From: Archivesica marissinica
Taxonomy: Eukaryota > Mollusca > Bivalvia > Venerida > Vesicomyidae
Direction: 5' to 3'
DNA: 64,000 nucleotides
Assembly (NCBI GenBank): GCA_014843695.1
Contig: JABXNX010000023.1
Location: forward strand, 579,993-643,992
Shown here: in pieces, positions 29,069 to 43,488 of the stretch
How positions within the stretch are numbered: position 1 is the stretch's first letter
Layout of the letters: every line of letters begins with the position of its first letter
Notes under the pieces: generated by a model
Told to the model about the DNA's origin: nothing
The model's database searches: none
The model's input: the letters and a program-made list of their open reading frames with translations, nothing else
Position numbers and translations under genes: made by a program

Positions 29069-30068
29069 NNNNNNNNNNNNNNNNNNNNNNNNNNNNNNNN
29101 NNNNNNNNNNNNNNNNNNNNNNNNNNNNNNNNNNNNNNNNNNNNNNNNNNNNNNNNNNNNNNNNNNNNNNNNNNNNNNNNNNNNNNNNNNNNNNNNNNNN
29201 NNNNNNNNNNNNNNNNNNNNNNNNNNNNNNNNNNNNNNNNNNNNNNNNNNNNNNNNNNNNNNNNNNNNNNNNNNNNNNNNNNNNNNNNNNNNNNNNNNNN
29301 NNNNNNNNNNNNNNNNNNNNNNNNNNNNNNNNNNNNNNNNNNNNNNNNNNNNNNNNNNNNNNNNNNNNNNNNNNNNNNNNNNNNNNNNNNNNNNNNNNNN
29401 NNNNNNNNNNNNNNNNNNNNNNNNNNNNNNNNNNNNNNNNNNNNNNNNNNNNNNNNNNNNNNNNNNNNNNNNNNNNNNNNNNNNNNNNNNNNNNNNNNNN
29501 NNNNNNNNNNNNNNNNNNNNNNNNNNNNNNNNNNNNNNNNNNNNNNNNNNNNNNNNNNNNNNNNNNNNNNNNNNNNNNNNNNNNNNNNNNNNNNNNNNNN
29601 NNNNNNNNNNNNNNNNNNNNNNNNNNNNNNNNNNNNNNNNNNNNNNNNNNNNNNNNNNNNNNNNNNNNNNNNNNNNNNNNNNNNNNNNNNNNNNNNNNNN
29701 NNNNNNNNNNNNNNNNNNNNNNNNNNNNNNNNNNNNNNNNNNNNNNNNNNNNNNNNNNNNNNNNNNNNNNNNNNNNNNNNNNNNNNNNNNNNNNNNNNNN
29801 NNNNNNNNNNNNNNNNNNNNNNNNNNNNNNNNNNNNNNNNNNNNNNNNNNNNNNNNNNNNNNNNNNNNNNNNNNNNNNNNNNNNNNNNNNNNNNNNNNNN
29901 NNNNNNNNNNNNNNNNNNNNNNNNNNNNNNNNNNNNNNNNNNNNNNNNNNNNNNNNNNNNNNNNNNNNNNNNNNNNNNNNNNNNNNNNNNNNNNNNNNNN
30001 NNNNNNNNNNNNNNNNNNNNNNNNNNNNNNNNNNNNNNNNNNNNNNNNNNNNNNNNNNNNNNNNNNNN
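29069..30068. other. Assembly gap, exactly 1000 N
   Basis: A run of exactly 1000 N, the usual placeholder for a gap of unknown size. The left contig ends in the 49-bp array with an odd 'ctct' after 'gtacat', and the right contig starts in an unrelated 43-bp array. Confidence 0.99.
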
Positions 30069-33000
30069 ACAACACATCGTATTCACACCTGGACATTTAC
30101 CTATATACCGTACAACACATCGTATTCACACCTGAACATTTACCTATATACCAGACAACACATCGTATTTACACCTGGACATTTACCTATATACCAGACA
30201 ACACATCATATTTACACCTGGACATTTACCTATATACCAGACAACACATCGTATTTACACCTGGACATTTACCTATATACCGTACAACACATAGTGTTCA
30301 TACCTGGCTATATACCTATATACCGTACAACACATCGTATTCACACCTGTACATTTACCTATATACCGTACAACACATCGTATTCACACCTGTACATTTA
30401 CTTATATACCGTACAACACATCGTAGTCACACCTGGACATTTACCTATATACCGTACAACACATCGTATTTACACCTGGACATTTACCTATATACTAGAC
30501 AACACATCGTATTTACACTTGGACATTTACCTATATACCGTACAAGACATCGTATTCACACCTGTACATTTACCTATATACCGTACAACACATCGTATTT
30601 ACACCTGGACATTTACCTATATACCGTACAGCACATCGTAGTCACACCTGGACATTTACCTATATACCGTACAACACATCGTATTCACACCTGGACATTT
30701 ACCTATATACCGTACAACACATCGTAGTCACACCTGGACATTTACCTATATACCGTACAACACATCGTATTCACACCTGGACATTTACCTATATACCGTA
30801 CAACACATCGTATTTACATCTGGACATTTACCTATATACCGTACAACACATCGTAGTCACACCTGGACATTTACCTATATACCGTACAACACATCGTATT
30901 TACATCTGGACATTTACCTATATACCGTACAACACATCGTAGTCACACCTGGACATTTACCTATATACCAGACAATGTTTTTGGTTTTTTGATTCGTATT
31001 TCACCTGGAAATTTACTATATACCAGACATTTACCACATCGTAGTTTACACCTGACTTTTACCTATATACCGTACAACCATCGTATTTACACCTGGACAT
31101 TTACCTATATACCAGACAACACATCGTAGTCACACCTGGACATTTACCTATATACCGTACAACACATCGTATTTACACCTGGACATTTACCTATATACCG
31201 TACAACACATCGTATTCACACCTGTACATTTACCTATATACCAGACAACACATCGTATTCACACCTGTACATTTACCTATATACCGTACAACACATCGTA
31301 TTTACACCTGGACATTTACCTATATACCAGACAACACATCGTAGTCACACCTGGACATTTACCTATATACCGTACAACACATCGTATTTACACCTGGACA
31401 TTTACCTATATACCGGACAACACATCGTATTTACACCTGGACATTTACCTATATACCAGACAACACATCGTAGTCACACCTGTACATTTAGCTATATACC
31501 GTACAACACATCGTATTTACACCTGGACATTTACCTATATACCGTACAACACATCGTATTTACACCTGGACATTTACCTATATACCAGACAACACATCGT
31601 AGTCACACCTGGACATTTACCTATATACCGTACAACACATCGTATTTACACCTGGACATTTACCTATATACCGGACAACACATCGTATTTACACCTGGAC
31701 ATTTACCTATATACCAGACAACACATCGTAGTCACACCTGTACATTTAGCTATATACCGTACAACACATCGTATTTACACCTGGACATTTACCTATATAC
31801 CGTACAACACATCGTATTTACACCTGGACATTTACCTATATACCAGACAACACATCGTAGTCACGCCTGGGCATTTACCTATATACCGTACAACACATCG
31901 TATTCATACCTGGACATTTACCTATATACCGTACAACACATCGTATTCATACCTGGACATTTACCTATATACCGTACAACACATCGTATTTACATCTGGA
32001 CATTTACCTATATACCGTACACCACATCGTATTCACACCTGGACATTTACCTATATACCGTACAGCACATGTATTTACACCTGGACATTTACCTATATAC
32101 TGTACAACACATCGTGTTCATACCTGGCATTTACCTATATACCGTACATCACATCGTATTCACACCTGGACATTTACCTATATACCGTACAACACATCGT
32201 ATTCACACCTGGACATTACCTATATACCGTACAACACATCGTAGTCACACCTGGACATTTACCTATATACCGACAACACATCGTATTTACACCTGGACAT
32301 TTACCTATATACCGTACAACACATCGTACTCACCCTGGACATTTACCTATATACCGTACAACACATCGTATTTACACCTGGACATTTACCTATATACCAG
32401 ACAACACATCGTATTCACACCTGGACATTTACCTATATACTGTACAACACATCGTATTCACACCTGGACATTACCTATATACCGTACAACACATCGTGTC
32501 ACACCTGGACATTTACCTATATACCGTACAACACATCGTGTTCTTACCTGGACATTTACCTATATACCGTACAACACATCGTATTTACACCTGGACATTT
32601 ACCTATATACCGTACAACACATCGTGTTCTTACCTGGACATTTACCTATATACCGTACAACACATCGTATTCACACCTGGACATTTACCTATATACCGTA
32701 CAGCACATCGTATTTACACCTGGACATTTACCTATATACCGTACAACACATCGTATTTACACCTGGACATTTACCTATATACCGTACAACACATCGTAGT
32801 CACACATGTACATTTACCTATATACCAGGCAACACATCGTATTTACACCTGGACATTTACCTATATACCAGACAACACATCGTATTCACACCTGGACATT
32901 TACCTATATACCGGTGTGTTTGGTTTTTTGTTTGGTTTTTTGTGTGTTGTTTTTTTGTTGTTTTGGTTTTTTGTTGTTTTTGGTTTTTTGTACAACACAT

Positions 33001-36000
33001 CGTATTTACACCTGGACATTTACCTATATACCGTACAACACATCGTATTTACACCTGGACATTTACCTATATACCAGACAACACATCGTATTCACACCTG
33101 TTTTACCTATATACCAGACAACACATCGTATTCACACCTGGACATTTACCTATATACCGTACAACACATCGTATTTACACCTGGACATTTACCTATATAC
33201 CAGACACCACATCGTAGTCACACCTGTACATTTACCTATATACCGTACAACACATCGTATTTACACCTGGACATTTACCTATATACCGTACAACACATCG
33301 TATTTACACCTGGACATTTACCTATATACCAGACAACACATCGTAGTCACACCTGGACATTTACCTATATACCGTACAACACATCGTATTCATACCTGGA
33401 CATTTACCTATATACCGTACAACACATCGTGTTCATACCTGAACATTTACCTATATACCGTACAACACATCGTATTCACACCTGGACATTTACCTATATA
33501 CCAGACAACACATCGTATTCACACCTGGACATTTACCTATATACCGTACAACACATCGTATTTACACCTGGACATTTACCTATATACCAGACACCACATC
33601 GTAGTCACACCTGTACATTTACCTATATACCGTACAACACATCGTATTTACACCTGGACATTTACCTATATACCGTACAACACATCGTATTTACACCTGG
33701 ACATTTACCTATATACCTGACAACACATCGTAGTCACACCTGTACATTTACCTATATACCGTACAACACATCGTATTTACACCTGGACATTTACCTATAT
33801 ACCGTACAACACATCGTATTTACACCTGGACATTTACCTATATACCAGACAACACATCGTAGTCACACCTGTACATTTACCTATATACCACAACACATCG
33901 TATTTACCTGGACATTTACCTATATACCGTACAACACATCGTGTTCTTACCTGGACATTTACCTATATACCGTACACCACATCGTATTCACACCTGAACA
34001 TTTACCTATATACCGTACAACACATCGTGTTCTTACCTGGACATTTACCTATATACCGTACACCACATCGTATTCACACCTGGACATTTACCTATATACC
34101 GTACAGCACATCGTATTTACACCTGGACATTTACCTATATACCGTACAACACATCGTATTTACACCTGGACATTTACCTATATACCAGACAATTCACACC
34201 TGGACATTTACCTATATACCAGACAACACATCGTATTCACACCTGTACATTTACCTATATACCAGACACCACATCGTAGTCACACCTGTACATTTACCTA
34301 TATACCGTACAACACATCGTATTCACACCTGGACATTTACCTATATACCGTACAACACATCGTATTTACCCCTGGACATTTACCTATATACCATACAACA
34401 CATCGTATTTACACCTGGACATTTACCTATATACCGTACAACACATCGTAGTCACACCTGGACATTTACCTATATACCAGACAACACATCGTATTCACAC
34501 CTGTACATTTACCTATATACCAGACAACACATCGTATTCACACCTGGACATTTACCTATATACCAGACAACACGTCGTATTCACACCTGGACATTTACCT
34601 ATATACCGTACAACACATCGTATTCACACCTGGACATTTACCTATATACCAGACAACACATCGTATTTACACCTGGACATTTACCTATATACCGTACAAC
34701 ACATCGTGTTCATACCTGGCTATATACCTATATACCGTACATCACATCGTATTCACACCTGGACATTTACCTATATACCGTACAACACATCGTATTCACA
34801 CCTGGACATTTACCTATATACCGTACAACACATCGTAGTCACACCTGGACATTTACCTATATACCGTACAACACATCGTATTTACACCTGGACATTTACC
34901 TATATACCGTACAAGACATCGTACTCACACCTGGACATTTACCTATATACCGTACAACACATCGTATTTACACCTGGACACTTACCTATATACCAGACAA
35001 CACATCGTATTCACACCTGGACATTTACCTATATACTGTACAACACTTCGTATTCACACCTGGACATTTACCTATATACCGTACAAGACATCGTGTTCAC
35101 ACCTGGACATTTACCTATATACCGTACAACACATCGTGTTCTTACCTGGACATTTACCTATATACCGTACACCACATCGTATTCACACCTGAACATTTAC
35201 CTATATACCGTACAACACATCGTGTTCTTACCTGGACATTTACCTATATACCGTACACCACATCGTATTCACACCTGGACATTTACCTATATACCGTACA
35301 GCACATCGTATTTACACCTGGACATTTACCTATATACCGTACAACACATCGTATTTACACCTGGACATTTACCTATATACCGTACAACACATCGTAGTCA
35401 CACATGTACATTTACCTATATACCAGGCAACACATCGTATTCACACCTGGACATTTACCTATATACCAGACAACACATCGTATTCACACCTGGACATTTA
35501 CCTATATACCAGGCAACACATCGTGTTCACACCTGGACATTTACCTATATACCAGACAATTCACACCTGGACATTTACCTATATACCAGACAACACATCG
35601 TAGTCACACATGTACATTTACCTATATACCGTACAACACATCGTATTTACCCCTGGACATTTACCTATATACCGTACAACACATCGTATTTACACCTGGA
35701 CATTTACCTATATACCGTACAACACATCGTAGTCACACCTGGACATTTACCTATATACCAGACAACACATCGTATTCACACCTGTACATTTACCTATATA
35801 CCAGACAACACATCGTATTCACACCTGGACATTTACCTATATACCGTACAACACATCGTAGTCACACCTGGACATTTACCTATATACCAGACAACACATC
35901 GTATTTACACCTGGACATTTACCTATATACCAGACAACACATCGTAGTCACACCTGGACATTTACCTATATACCGTACAACACATCGTATTTACACCTGG

Positions 36001-36935
36001 ACATTTACCTATATACCGTACAACACATCGTATTTACACCTGGACATTTACCTATATACCAGACAACACATCGTAGTCACACCTGTACATTTACCTATAT
36101 ACCGTACAACACATCGTATTTATACCTGGACATTTACCTATATACCGTACAACACATCGTATTCTTACCTGGACATTTACCTATATACCGTACAACACAT
36201 CGTATTCACACCTGAACATTTACCTATATACCGTACAACACATCGTGTTCTTACCTGGACATTTACCTATATACCGTACACCACATCGTATTCACACCTG
36301 GACATTTACCTATATACCGTACAACACATCGTGTATTCACACCTGGACATTTACCTATATACCGTACAACACATCGTATTTACACCTGGACATTTACCTA
36401 TATACCGTACAACACATCGTATTTACACCTGGACATTTACCTATATACCAGACAACACATCGTATTCACACCTGGACATTTACCTATATACCGTACAACA
36501 CATCGTATTTACACCTGTACATTTACCTATATACCGTACAACACATCGTATTTACACCTGGACATTTACCTGTATACCGTACAACACTTCGTATTCACAC
36601 CTGGATATTTACCTATATACCGTATAACACATCGTATTCACACCTGGACATTTACCTATATACCGTACAACACTTCGTATTCACATCTGGACATTTACCT
36701 ATATACCGTACAAAACATCATAGTCACACCTGGACATTTACCTATATACCGTACAACACATCGTATTCATACCTGGACATTTATCCTGTATACTGTACAA
36801 CACATCGTATTCACACCTGGACATTTACCTATATACCGTACAACACATCGTATTCATACCTGGACATTTACCTATATACCGTACAACAGGTCATGTTCAC
36901 ATCTGGACACTTACTTATATATCATAAAACACTTC
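30069..36935. repeat. 43-bp tandem repeat array, about 160 copies
   Basis: The period is 43 bases, for example GTACAACA at 30669 and 30712. Units contain 'cacctggacatttacctata', 'taccgtacaacacatcgta' and a variable 'ttca', 'ttta' or 'gtca'. Common variants are 'ccagac' for 'ccgtac' and 'gtacat' for 'ggacat'. The + strand is rich in C and poor in G. Because 43 is not a multiple of three and the unit lacks stop codons on the + strand, all three + frames stay open for hundreds of codons. These encode only Tyr/Thr/His-rich repeats and are not taken as genes. A T/G-rich insertion interrupts the array at 32914. Confidence 0.96.
32914..32990. other. 77-base G/T-only insertion inside the 43-bp array
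   Basis: Between 'ataccg' and 'tacaacacat', which are normally contiguous, lies a stretch made almost only of G and T with recurring 'ggttttttg'. A shorter relative, 'tgtttttggttttttgatt', replaces a few bases at about 30975-30993 and is followed by a damaged stretch to about 31075. It may be a read or polishing artefact or a genuine low-complexity insertion. Confidence 0.85.
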
Positions 36936-37935
36936 AGTTCACACCTGATGGCAGATCCATGGTGTGGTAGGTGATTTAACACTTCAGTTCACACCTGATG
37001 GCAGATATATGGGGTGGTAGGTGATTTAACACTTCAGTTCACACCTGATGGCAGATACATGGGGTGGTAGGTGATTTAACACTTCAGTTCACACCTGATG
37101 GCAGATCCATGTGGTGGTAGGTGATTTAACACTTCAGTTCACACCTGATGGCAGATCCATGGGGTGGTAGGTGATTTAACACATCAGTTCACACCTGATG
37201 GCAGATCCATGGGGTGGTAGGTGATTTAACACTTCAGTTCACACCTGATGGCAGATATATGGGGTGGTAGGTGACTTAATCCTTCAGTTCACACCTGATG
37301 GCAGATCCATGGAGTGGTAGGTGATTTAACACTTCAGTTCACACCTGATGGTAGATATATGGGGTGGTAGGTGATTTAACACTTCAGTTCACACCTGACG
37401 GCAGATCCATGGGGTGGTAGGTGAGTTAACACTTCATTTCACACCTGATGGCAGATATATGGGGTGGTAGGTGATTTAATCCTTCAGTTCACACCTGATG
37501 GCAGATCCATGGGGTGGTAGGTGATTTAACACTTCAGTTCACACCTGATAGCAGCTATATGGGGTGGTAGGTGATTTAACACTTCAGTTCACACCTGATG
37601 GCAGATCCATGGGGTGGTAGGTGATTTAACACTTCAGTTCACACATGATGGCAGATCCATGGGGTGGTAGGTGATTTAACACTTCAGTTCACACCTGATG
37701 GCAGATATATGGGGTGGTAGGTGATTTAATCCTTCAGTTCACACCTGATGGCAGATATATGGGTTGGTAGGTGATTTAATCCTTCAGTTCACACCTGATG
37801 GCAGCTATATGGGGTGGTAGGTGATTTAACACTTCAGTTCACACCTGATGGCAGATAATATGGGGTGGTAGGTGATTTAGCACTTCAGTTCACACCTGAT
37901 GGCAGATATATGGGGTGGTAGGTGATTTAATCCTT
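36925..37935. repeat. 50-bp tandem repeat array, about 20 copies
   Basis: 'gtgatttaac' recurs every 50 bases, for example at 36971 and 37021. Units contain 'acttcagttcacacctgat', 'ggcagat' plus 'ccatgg' or 'atatgg', and 'ggtggtaggtgatttaa'. The segment 'aacac.tc..ttcacacctg' is shared with the preceding 43-bp unit, so this array probably arose from the edge of that one. The last copy ends at 'aatcctttt'. Confidence 0.95.
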
Positions 37936-38200
37936 TTGGCTGTGTCAATTTATATAATTATTCACTTTAGGCAAAAATCACCCCCCCCCCCACTTTTGTC
38001 AGAACCTACATCTACCCCTGCAAAATATAGATTAGACCACTTCTTCACTTACATGTAAGTTAATCTGTGTAGCAACAAGTCACTGCAACATGTTACATGC
38101 TACAGCTCCACATATCCTATTCAAGCTTTATTGCAGTATTGCTTTATCCCTGTGCTTGTATAGATTTTCATCTTGTTAAAAGATTTCTCTGCTGTCTGGG
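37936..38200. other. Single-copy sequence, no gene seen
   Basis: About 265 bases of ordinary AT-rich sequence with an 11-base C run at 37981-37991. I see no open frame with recognisable similarity and no RNA gene. It is probably unique intronic or intergenic DNA. Confidence 0.6.
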
Positions 38201-38450
38201 AGTTAACCATTGCAGCTACTCTTGAGAGATTACTGTCTCTAACTGTTATATGGAGGAGAGTTAACCATTGCAGCTACTCTTGAGAGATTACTGTCTCTAA
38301 TTGTTATATGGAGGAGAGTTAACCATTGCAGCTACTCTTGAGAGATTACTGTCTCTAACTGTTATATGGAGGAGAGTTAACCATTGCAGCTACTCTTGAG
38401 AGATTACTGTCTCTAACTGTTATCTGGATGAGAGTTAACCATTGCTGCTA
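38201..38450. repeat. 58-bp tandem repeat, about 4 copies
   Basis: 'ttgagagattactgtctct' recurs with a 58-base period (38222, 38280 and on), together with 'gttatatggaggagagttaa' and 'ccattgcagctactc'. Copies are almost identical. Confidence 0.93.
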
Positions 38451-38700
38451 CCTTGCACGCATGCCTTCATGTTATTTCTATGGTACAGCACCTACTAGTG
38501 GTGGGTGGGAACAGTGTCAGACCACAGGGATTGGATATTATTGAACTGAGAGATTACTGTCTCTAACTGTTATATGGAGGAGAGTTAACCATTGCTGCTA
38601 CCTTGCATGCATGCCTTCATGTTATTTCTATGGTACAGCACCTACTAGTGGTGGGTGGGAACAGTGTCAGACCACAGGGATTGGATATTATTGAACTGGA
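38431..38700. repeat. Direct duplication of about 150 bp overlapping the 58-bp repeat
   Basis: The stretch from 'gagagttaaccattgctgct' through 'accttgca(c/t)gcatgcc', 'ggtacagcacctactagtgg' and 'ggattggatattattgaact' occurs twice in tandem. Copy two starts near 38577. Between the copies lies one further 58-bp-type unit, so the duplication took part of that array with it. The copies differ by about one base. No coding content is recognised. Confidence 0.9.
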
Positions 38701-38774
38701 TATTCTTCACATTGTATTGTATTGGATTAGAGATTATGTGGTTGTGTGATCTATTTGAGAGCTCAGAGGTTATT

Positions 38775-39533
38775 TGTAATTGGATACAGAGGTTGGTTAC
38801 ATAAGTTGGTTACAGCTGTTGGTTACAGATGTTGGTTACTGGGTTTGTTACATAGGTTGGTTACAGAGGTTGGTTACATAGGTTGGTTACAGAGGTTGGT
38901 TACAGAGGTTGGTTACATAGGTTGGTTACATATGTTGGTTACAGACATTGGTTACTGGATTTGTTACATAGGTTGGTTACATAGGTTGGTTACAGAGGTT
39001 GGTTACATAGGTTGGTTACAGAGGCTGGTTACATAGGTTGGTTACATATGTTGGTTACATAGGTTGGTTACAGAGGTTGGTTACATAGGTTGGTTACAGA
39101 GGTTGGTTACATAGGTTGGTTACATAGGTTGGTTACAGACATTGGTTACATAGGTTGGTTACATAGGTTGGTTACAGACATTGGTTACTGGATTTGTTAC
39201 ATAGGTTGGTTACATAGGTTGGTTACAGAGGTTGGTTACATAGGTTGGTTACAGAGGCTGGTTACATAGGTTGGTTACATATGTTGGTTACAGAGGTTGG
39301 TTACAGAGGTTGGTTACATAGGTTGGTTACAGAGGTTGGTTACATAGGTTGGTTACATAGGTTGGTTACAGACATTGGTTACATAGGTTGGTTACATAGG
39401 TTGGTTACATATGTTGGTTACATACATTGGTTACATAGGTTGGTTACATAGGTTGGTTACATAGGTTGGTTACATAGGTTGGTTACATAGGTTGGTTACA
39501 TAGGTTGGTTACAGACGTTGGTTACTGGGTTGG
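38775..39533. repeat. 13-bp tandem repeat array, about 58 copies
   Basis: The core is 'ggttacataggtt' or 'ggttacagaggtt' every 13 bases, with occasional 'ggttacagacatt', 'ggttacatatgtt' and 'actgg(a/g)tttgtt' variants. The order of variants repeats on a larger scale, for example 38941-39050 against 39175-39285, which shows block duplication. The flank 39534-39640 is single copy and AT-rich with nothing recognised. Confidence 0.95.
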
Positions 39534-39640
39534 TTACGACTACTATTGTCAATTCACTGACAAATAAAAATTGATTTGAGAGGAAATCAGACAGTTACAA
39601 AGTGGTTTAGCTTCCTATTAGTGAAGCTATACAGTTATAA

Positions 39641-42600
39641 ATACTACACTACCATACCATTACATCATGTATATCCTACACAAGTAGCGACATTGACATA
39701 ATACACTACCATACCCTTACATCATGTATATCGTACACAAGTAGGAACATTGGCATAATACACTACCATACCCGTACATCATGTATATCCTACACAAGTA
39801 GGGACATTGGCATAATACACTACCATACCCTTACATCATGTATATCCTACACAAGTAGCGACATTGACATAATACACTACCATACCCTTACATCATGTAT
39901 GTCCTACACAAGTAGGGACATTGGCATAATACACTACCATACCCTTACATCATGTATATCCTACACAAGTAGCGACATTGACATAATACACTACCATACC
40001 CTTACATCATGTATATCGTACACAAGTAGGGACATTGGCATAATACACTACCATACCCGTACATCATGTATATCGTACACAAGTAGCGACATTGACATAA
40101 TACACTACCATACCCTTACATCATGTATATCCTACACAAGTAGCGACATTGGCATAATACACTACCATACCCTTACATCATGTATATCCTACACAAGTAG
40201 CGACATTGGCATAATACACTACCATACCCTTACATCATGTATGTCCTACACAAGTAGCGACATTGGCATAATACACTACCATACCATTACATCATGTATA
40301 TCGTACACAAGTAGCGACATTGGCATAATACACTACCATACCATTACATCATGAATATCCTACACAAGTAGCGACATTGGCATAATACACTACCATACCC
40401 TTACATCATGTATATCGTACACAAGTAGGGACATTGGCATAATACACTACCATACCCGTACATCATGTATATCGTACACAAGTAGGGACATTGGCATAAT
40501 ACACTACCATACCCTTACATCATGTATATCCTACACAAGTAGCGACATTTGCATAATACACTACCATACCCGTACATCATGTATATCGTACACAAGTAGG
40601 GACATTGGCATAATACACTACCATACCCTTACATCATGTATATCGTACACAAGTAGGGACATTGGCATAATACACTACCATACCCTTACATCATGTATAT
40701 CGTACACAAGTAGGGACATTGGCATAATACACTACCATACCATTACATCATGTATATCGTACACAAGTAGGGACATTGGCATAGTACACTACCATACCCT
40801 TACATCATGTATATCGTACACAAGTAGGGACATTGGCATAATACACTACCATACCCTTACATCATGTATATCGTACACAAGTAGGGACATTGGCATAATA
40901 CACTACCATACCCTTACATCATGTATATCGTACACAAGTAGGGACATTGGCATAATACACTACCATACCCGTACATCATGTATATCGTACACAAGTAGGG
41001 ACATTGGCATAATACACTACCATACCCTTACATCATGTATATCGTACACAAGTAGGGACATTGGCATAATACACTACCATACCCTTACATCATGTATATC
41101 CTACACAAGTAGGGACATTGGCATAATACACTACCATACCCTTACATCATGTATATCGTACACAAGTAGGGACATTGGCATAATACACTACCTACCCGTA
41201 CATCATGTATATCCTACACAAGTAGGGACATTGGCATAATACACTACCATACCATTACATCATGTATAATATCCTACACAAGTAGGGACATTTTTACCCT
41301 AATACTCTTTACGTATCACCCTACACATTGGCTTCCTACACAACAGGGCATTGTTAATGCATACAGGGGATACCATGAATCCTATAGTAGGAAGGGGGTA
41401 ATAAACACAAAGGACATTGGCATAAACACATCAGTGGGAAGTATGATCTCCACATTAGGGACATTGGCATAATACACTACTACCCGTACATCATGTATAT
41501 CCTACACAAGTAGGGACATTGGCATAATACACTACCATACCCTTACATCATGTATATCCTACACAAGTAGCGACATTGGCATAATACACTACCATACTCT
41601 TACATCATGTATATCGTACACAAGTAGCGACATTGGCATAATACACTACCATACCCTTACATCATGTATGTCCTACACAAGTAGGACATTGGCATAATAC
41701 ACTACCATACCCTTACATCATGTATGTCGTACACAAGTAGTGACATTGGCATAATACACTACCATACCCGTACATCATGTATATCCTACACAAGTAGGGA
41801 CATTGGCATAATACACTACCATACCCGTACATCATGTATATCGTACACAAGTAGGGACATTGGCATAATACACTACCATACCCTTACATCATGTATGTCC
41901 TACACAAGTAGGGACATTGGCATAATACACTACCATACCCTTACATCATGTATGTCGTACACAAGTAGTGACATTGGCATAATACACTACCATACCCGTA
42001 CATCATGTATATCCTACACAAGTAGGGACATTGGCATAATACACTACCATACCCGTACATCATGTATATCGTACACAAGTAGGGACATTGGCATAATACA
42101 CTACCATACCCTTACATCATGTATGTCCTACACAAGTAGGGACATTGGCATAATACACTACCATACCCTTACATCATGTATGTCGTACACAAGTAGTGAC
42201 ATTGGCATAATACACTACCATACCCGTACATCATGTATATCCTACACAAGTAGGGACATTGGCATAATACACTACCATACCCGTACATCATGTATATCGT
42301 ACACAAGTAGGGACATTGGCATAATACACTACCATACCCTTACATCATGTATGTCCTACACAAGTAGGGACATTGTCATAATACACTACCATACCCTTAC
42401 ATCATGTATGTCGTACACAAGTAGGGACATTGGCATAATACACTACCATACCCTTACATCATGTATATCGTACACAAGTAGGGACATTGGCATAATACAC
42501 TACCATACCCTTACATCATGTATATCGTACACAAGTAGGGACATTGGCATAATACACTACCATACCCTTACATCATGTATATCGTACACAAGTAGGGACA

Positions 42601-43488
42601 TTGGCATAATACACTACCATACCCGTACATCATGTATATCGTACACAAGTAGGGACATTGGCATAATACACTACCATACCCTTACATCATGTATATCGTA
42701 CACAAGTAGGGACATTGGCATAATACACTACCATACCCGTACATCATGTATATCCTACACAAGTAGGGACATTGGCATAATACACTACCATACCCTTACA
42801 TCATGTATATCGTACACAAGTATGGACATTGGCATAATACACTACCATACCCGTACATCATGTATATCCTACACAAGTAGGGACATTGGCATAATACACT
42901 ACCATACCCTTACATCATGTATATCCTACACAAGTAGCGACATTGGCATAATACACTACCATACTCTTACATCATGTATATCGTACACAAGTAGCGACAT
43001 TGGCATAATACACTACCATACCCTTACATCATGTATGTCCTACACAAGTAGGACATTGGCATAATACACTACCATACCCTTACATCATGTATGTCGTACA
43101 CAAGTAGTGACATTGGCATAATACACTACCATACCCGTACATCATGTATATCCTACACAAGTAGGGACATTGGCATAATACACTACCATACCCGTACATC
43201 ATGTATATCGTACACAAGTAGGGACATTGGCATAATACACTACCATACCCTTACATCATGTATGTCCTACACAAGTAGGGACATTGGCATAATACACTAC
43301 CATACCCTTACATCATGTATGTCGTACACAAGTAGTGACATTGGCATAATACACTACCATACCCGTACATCATGTATATCCTACACAAGTAGGGACATTG
43401 GCATAATACACTACCATACCCGTACATCATGTATATCGTACACAAGTAGGGACATTGGCATAATACACTACCATACCCTTACATCATG
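39641..43488. repeat. 57-bp tandem repeat array, about 65 copies
   Basis: The period is 57 bases, for example GTAGGGACATT at 42421 and 42478. Units contain 'cactaccatacccttacatc', 'atgtatatcctacacaagta' and 'ggacattggcataata'. Because 57 is 19 codons, one frame stays open and translates as a 19-residue repeat of the type SYTSRDIGIIHYH. This follows from unit length and is not evidence of a gene. Four-unit (228-bp) and 24-unit (about 1.37-kb) higher-order copies are present. The array ends at an assembly gap. Confidence 0.96.
41288..41470. other. Disrupted stretch within the 57-bp array
   Basis: About 180 bases in which the repeat is only patchily recognisable. Fragments such as 'ggacattggcata' and 'cctacac' survive between unrelated bases. 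It may be an old interruption of the array, a small insertion or consensus error. No feature is recognised inside it. Confidence 0.7.

Noticed and set aside
1881..30096. Many reverse-strand frames of 60-120 codons in the 49-bp array, including frames through N runs
   Set aside because: They are translations of the antisense of the exon-derived satellite, and the long ones are only extended by unknown bases.
30069..36970. Open frames of 241-651 codons in the 43-bp array
   Set aside because: All + frames are open because the unit lacks stops and is not a multiple of three. The overlapping frames encode the same Tyr/Thr/His-rich repeat. No start context, domain or splice structure supports a gene.
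38746..39451. 96- and 68-codon frames rich in Gly-Trp-Leu in the 13-bp array
   Set aside because: A 13-residue cyclic translation of a 13-bp repeat, with no gene structure.
39899..43488. 446-codon and similar frames with a 19-residue repeat
   Set aside because: A 57-bp unit equals 19 codons, so one frame stays open by arithmetic. It breaks wherever a one-base indel occurs and shows no conservation beyond that of the DNA unit.
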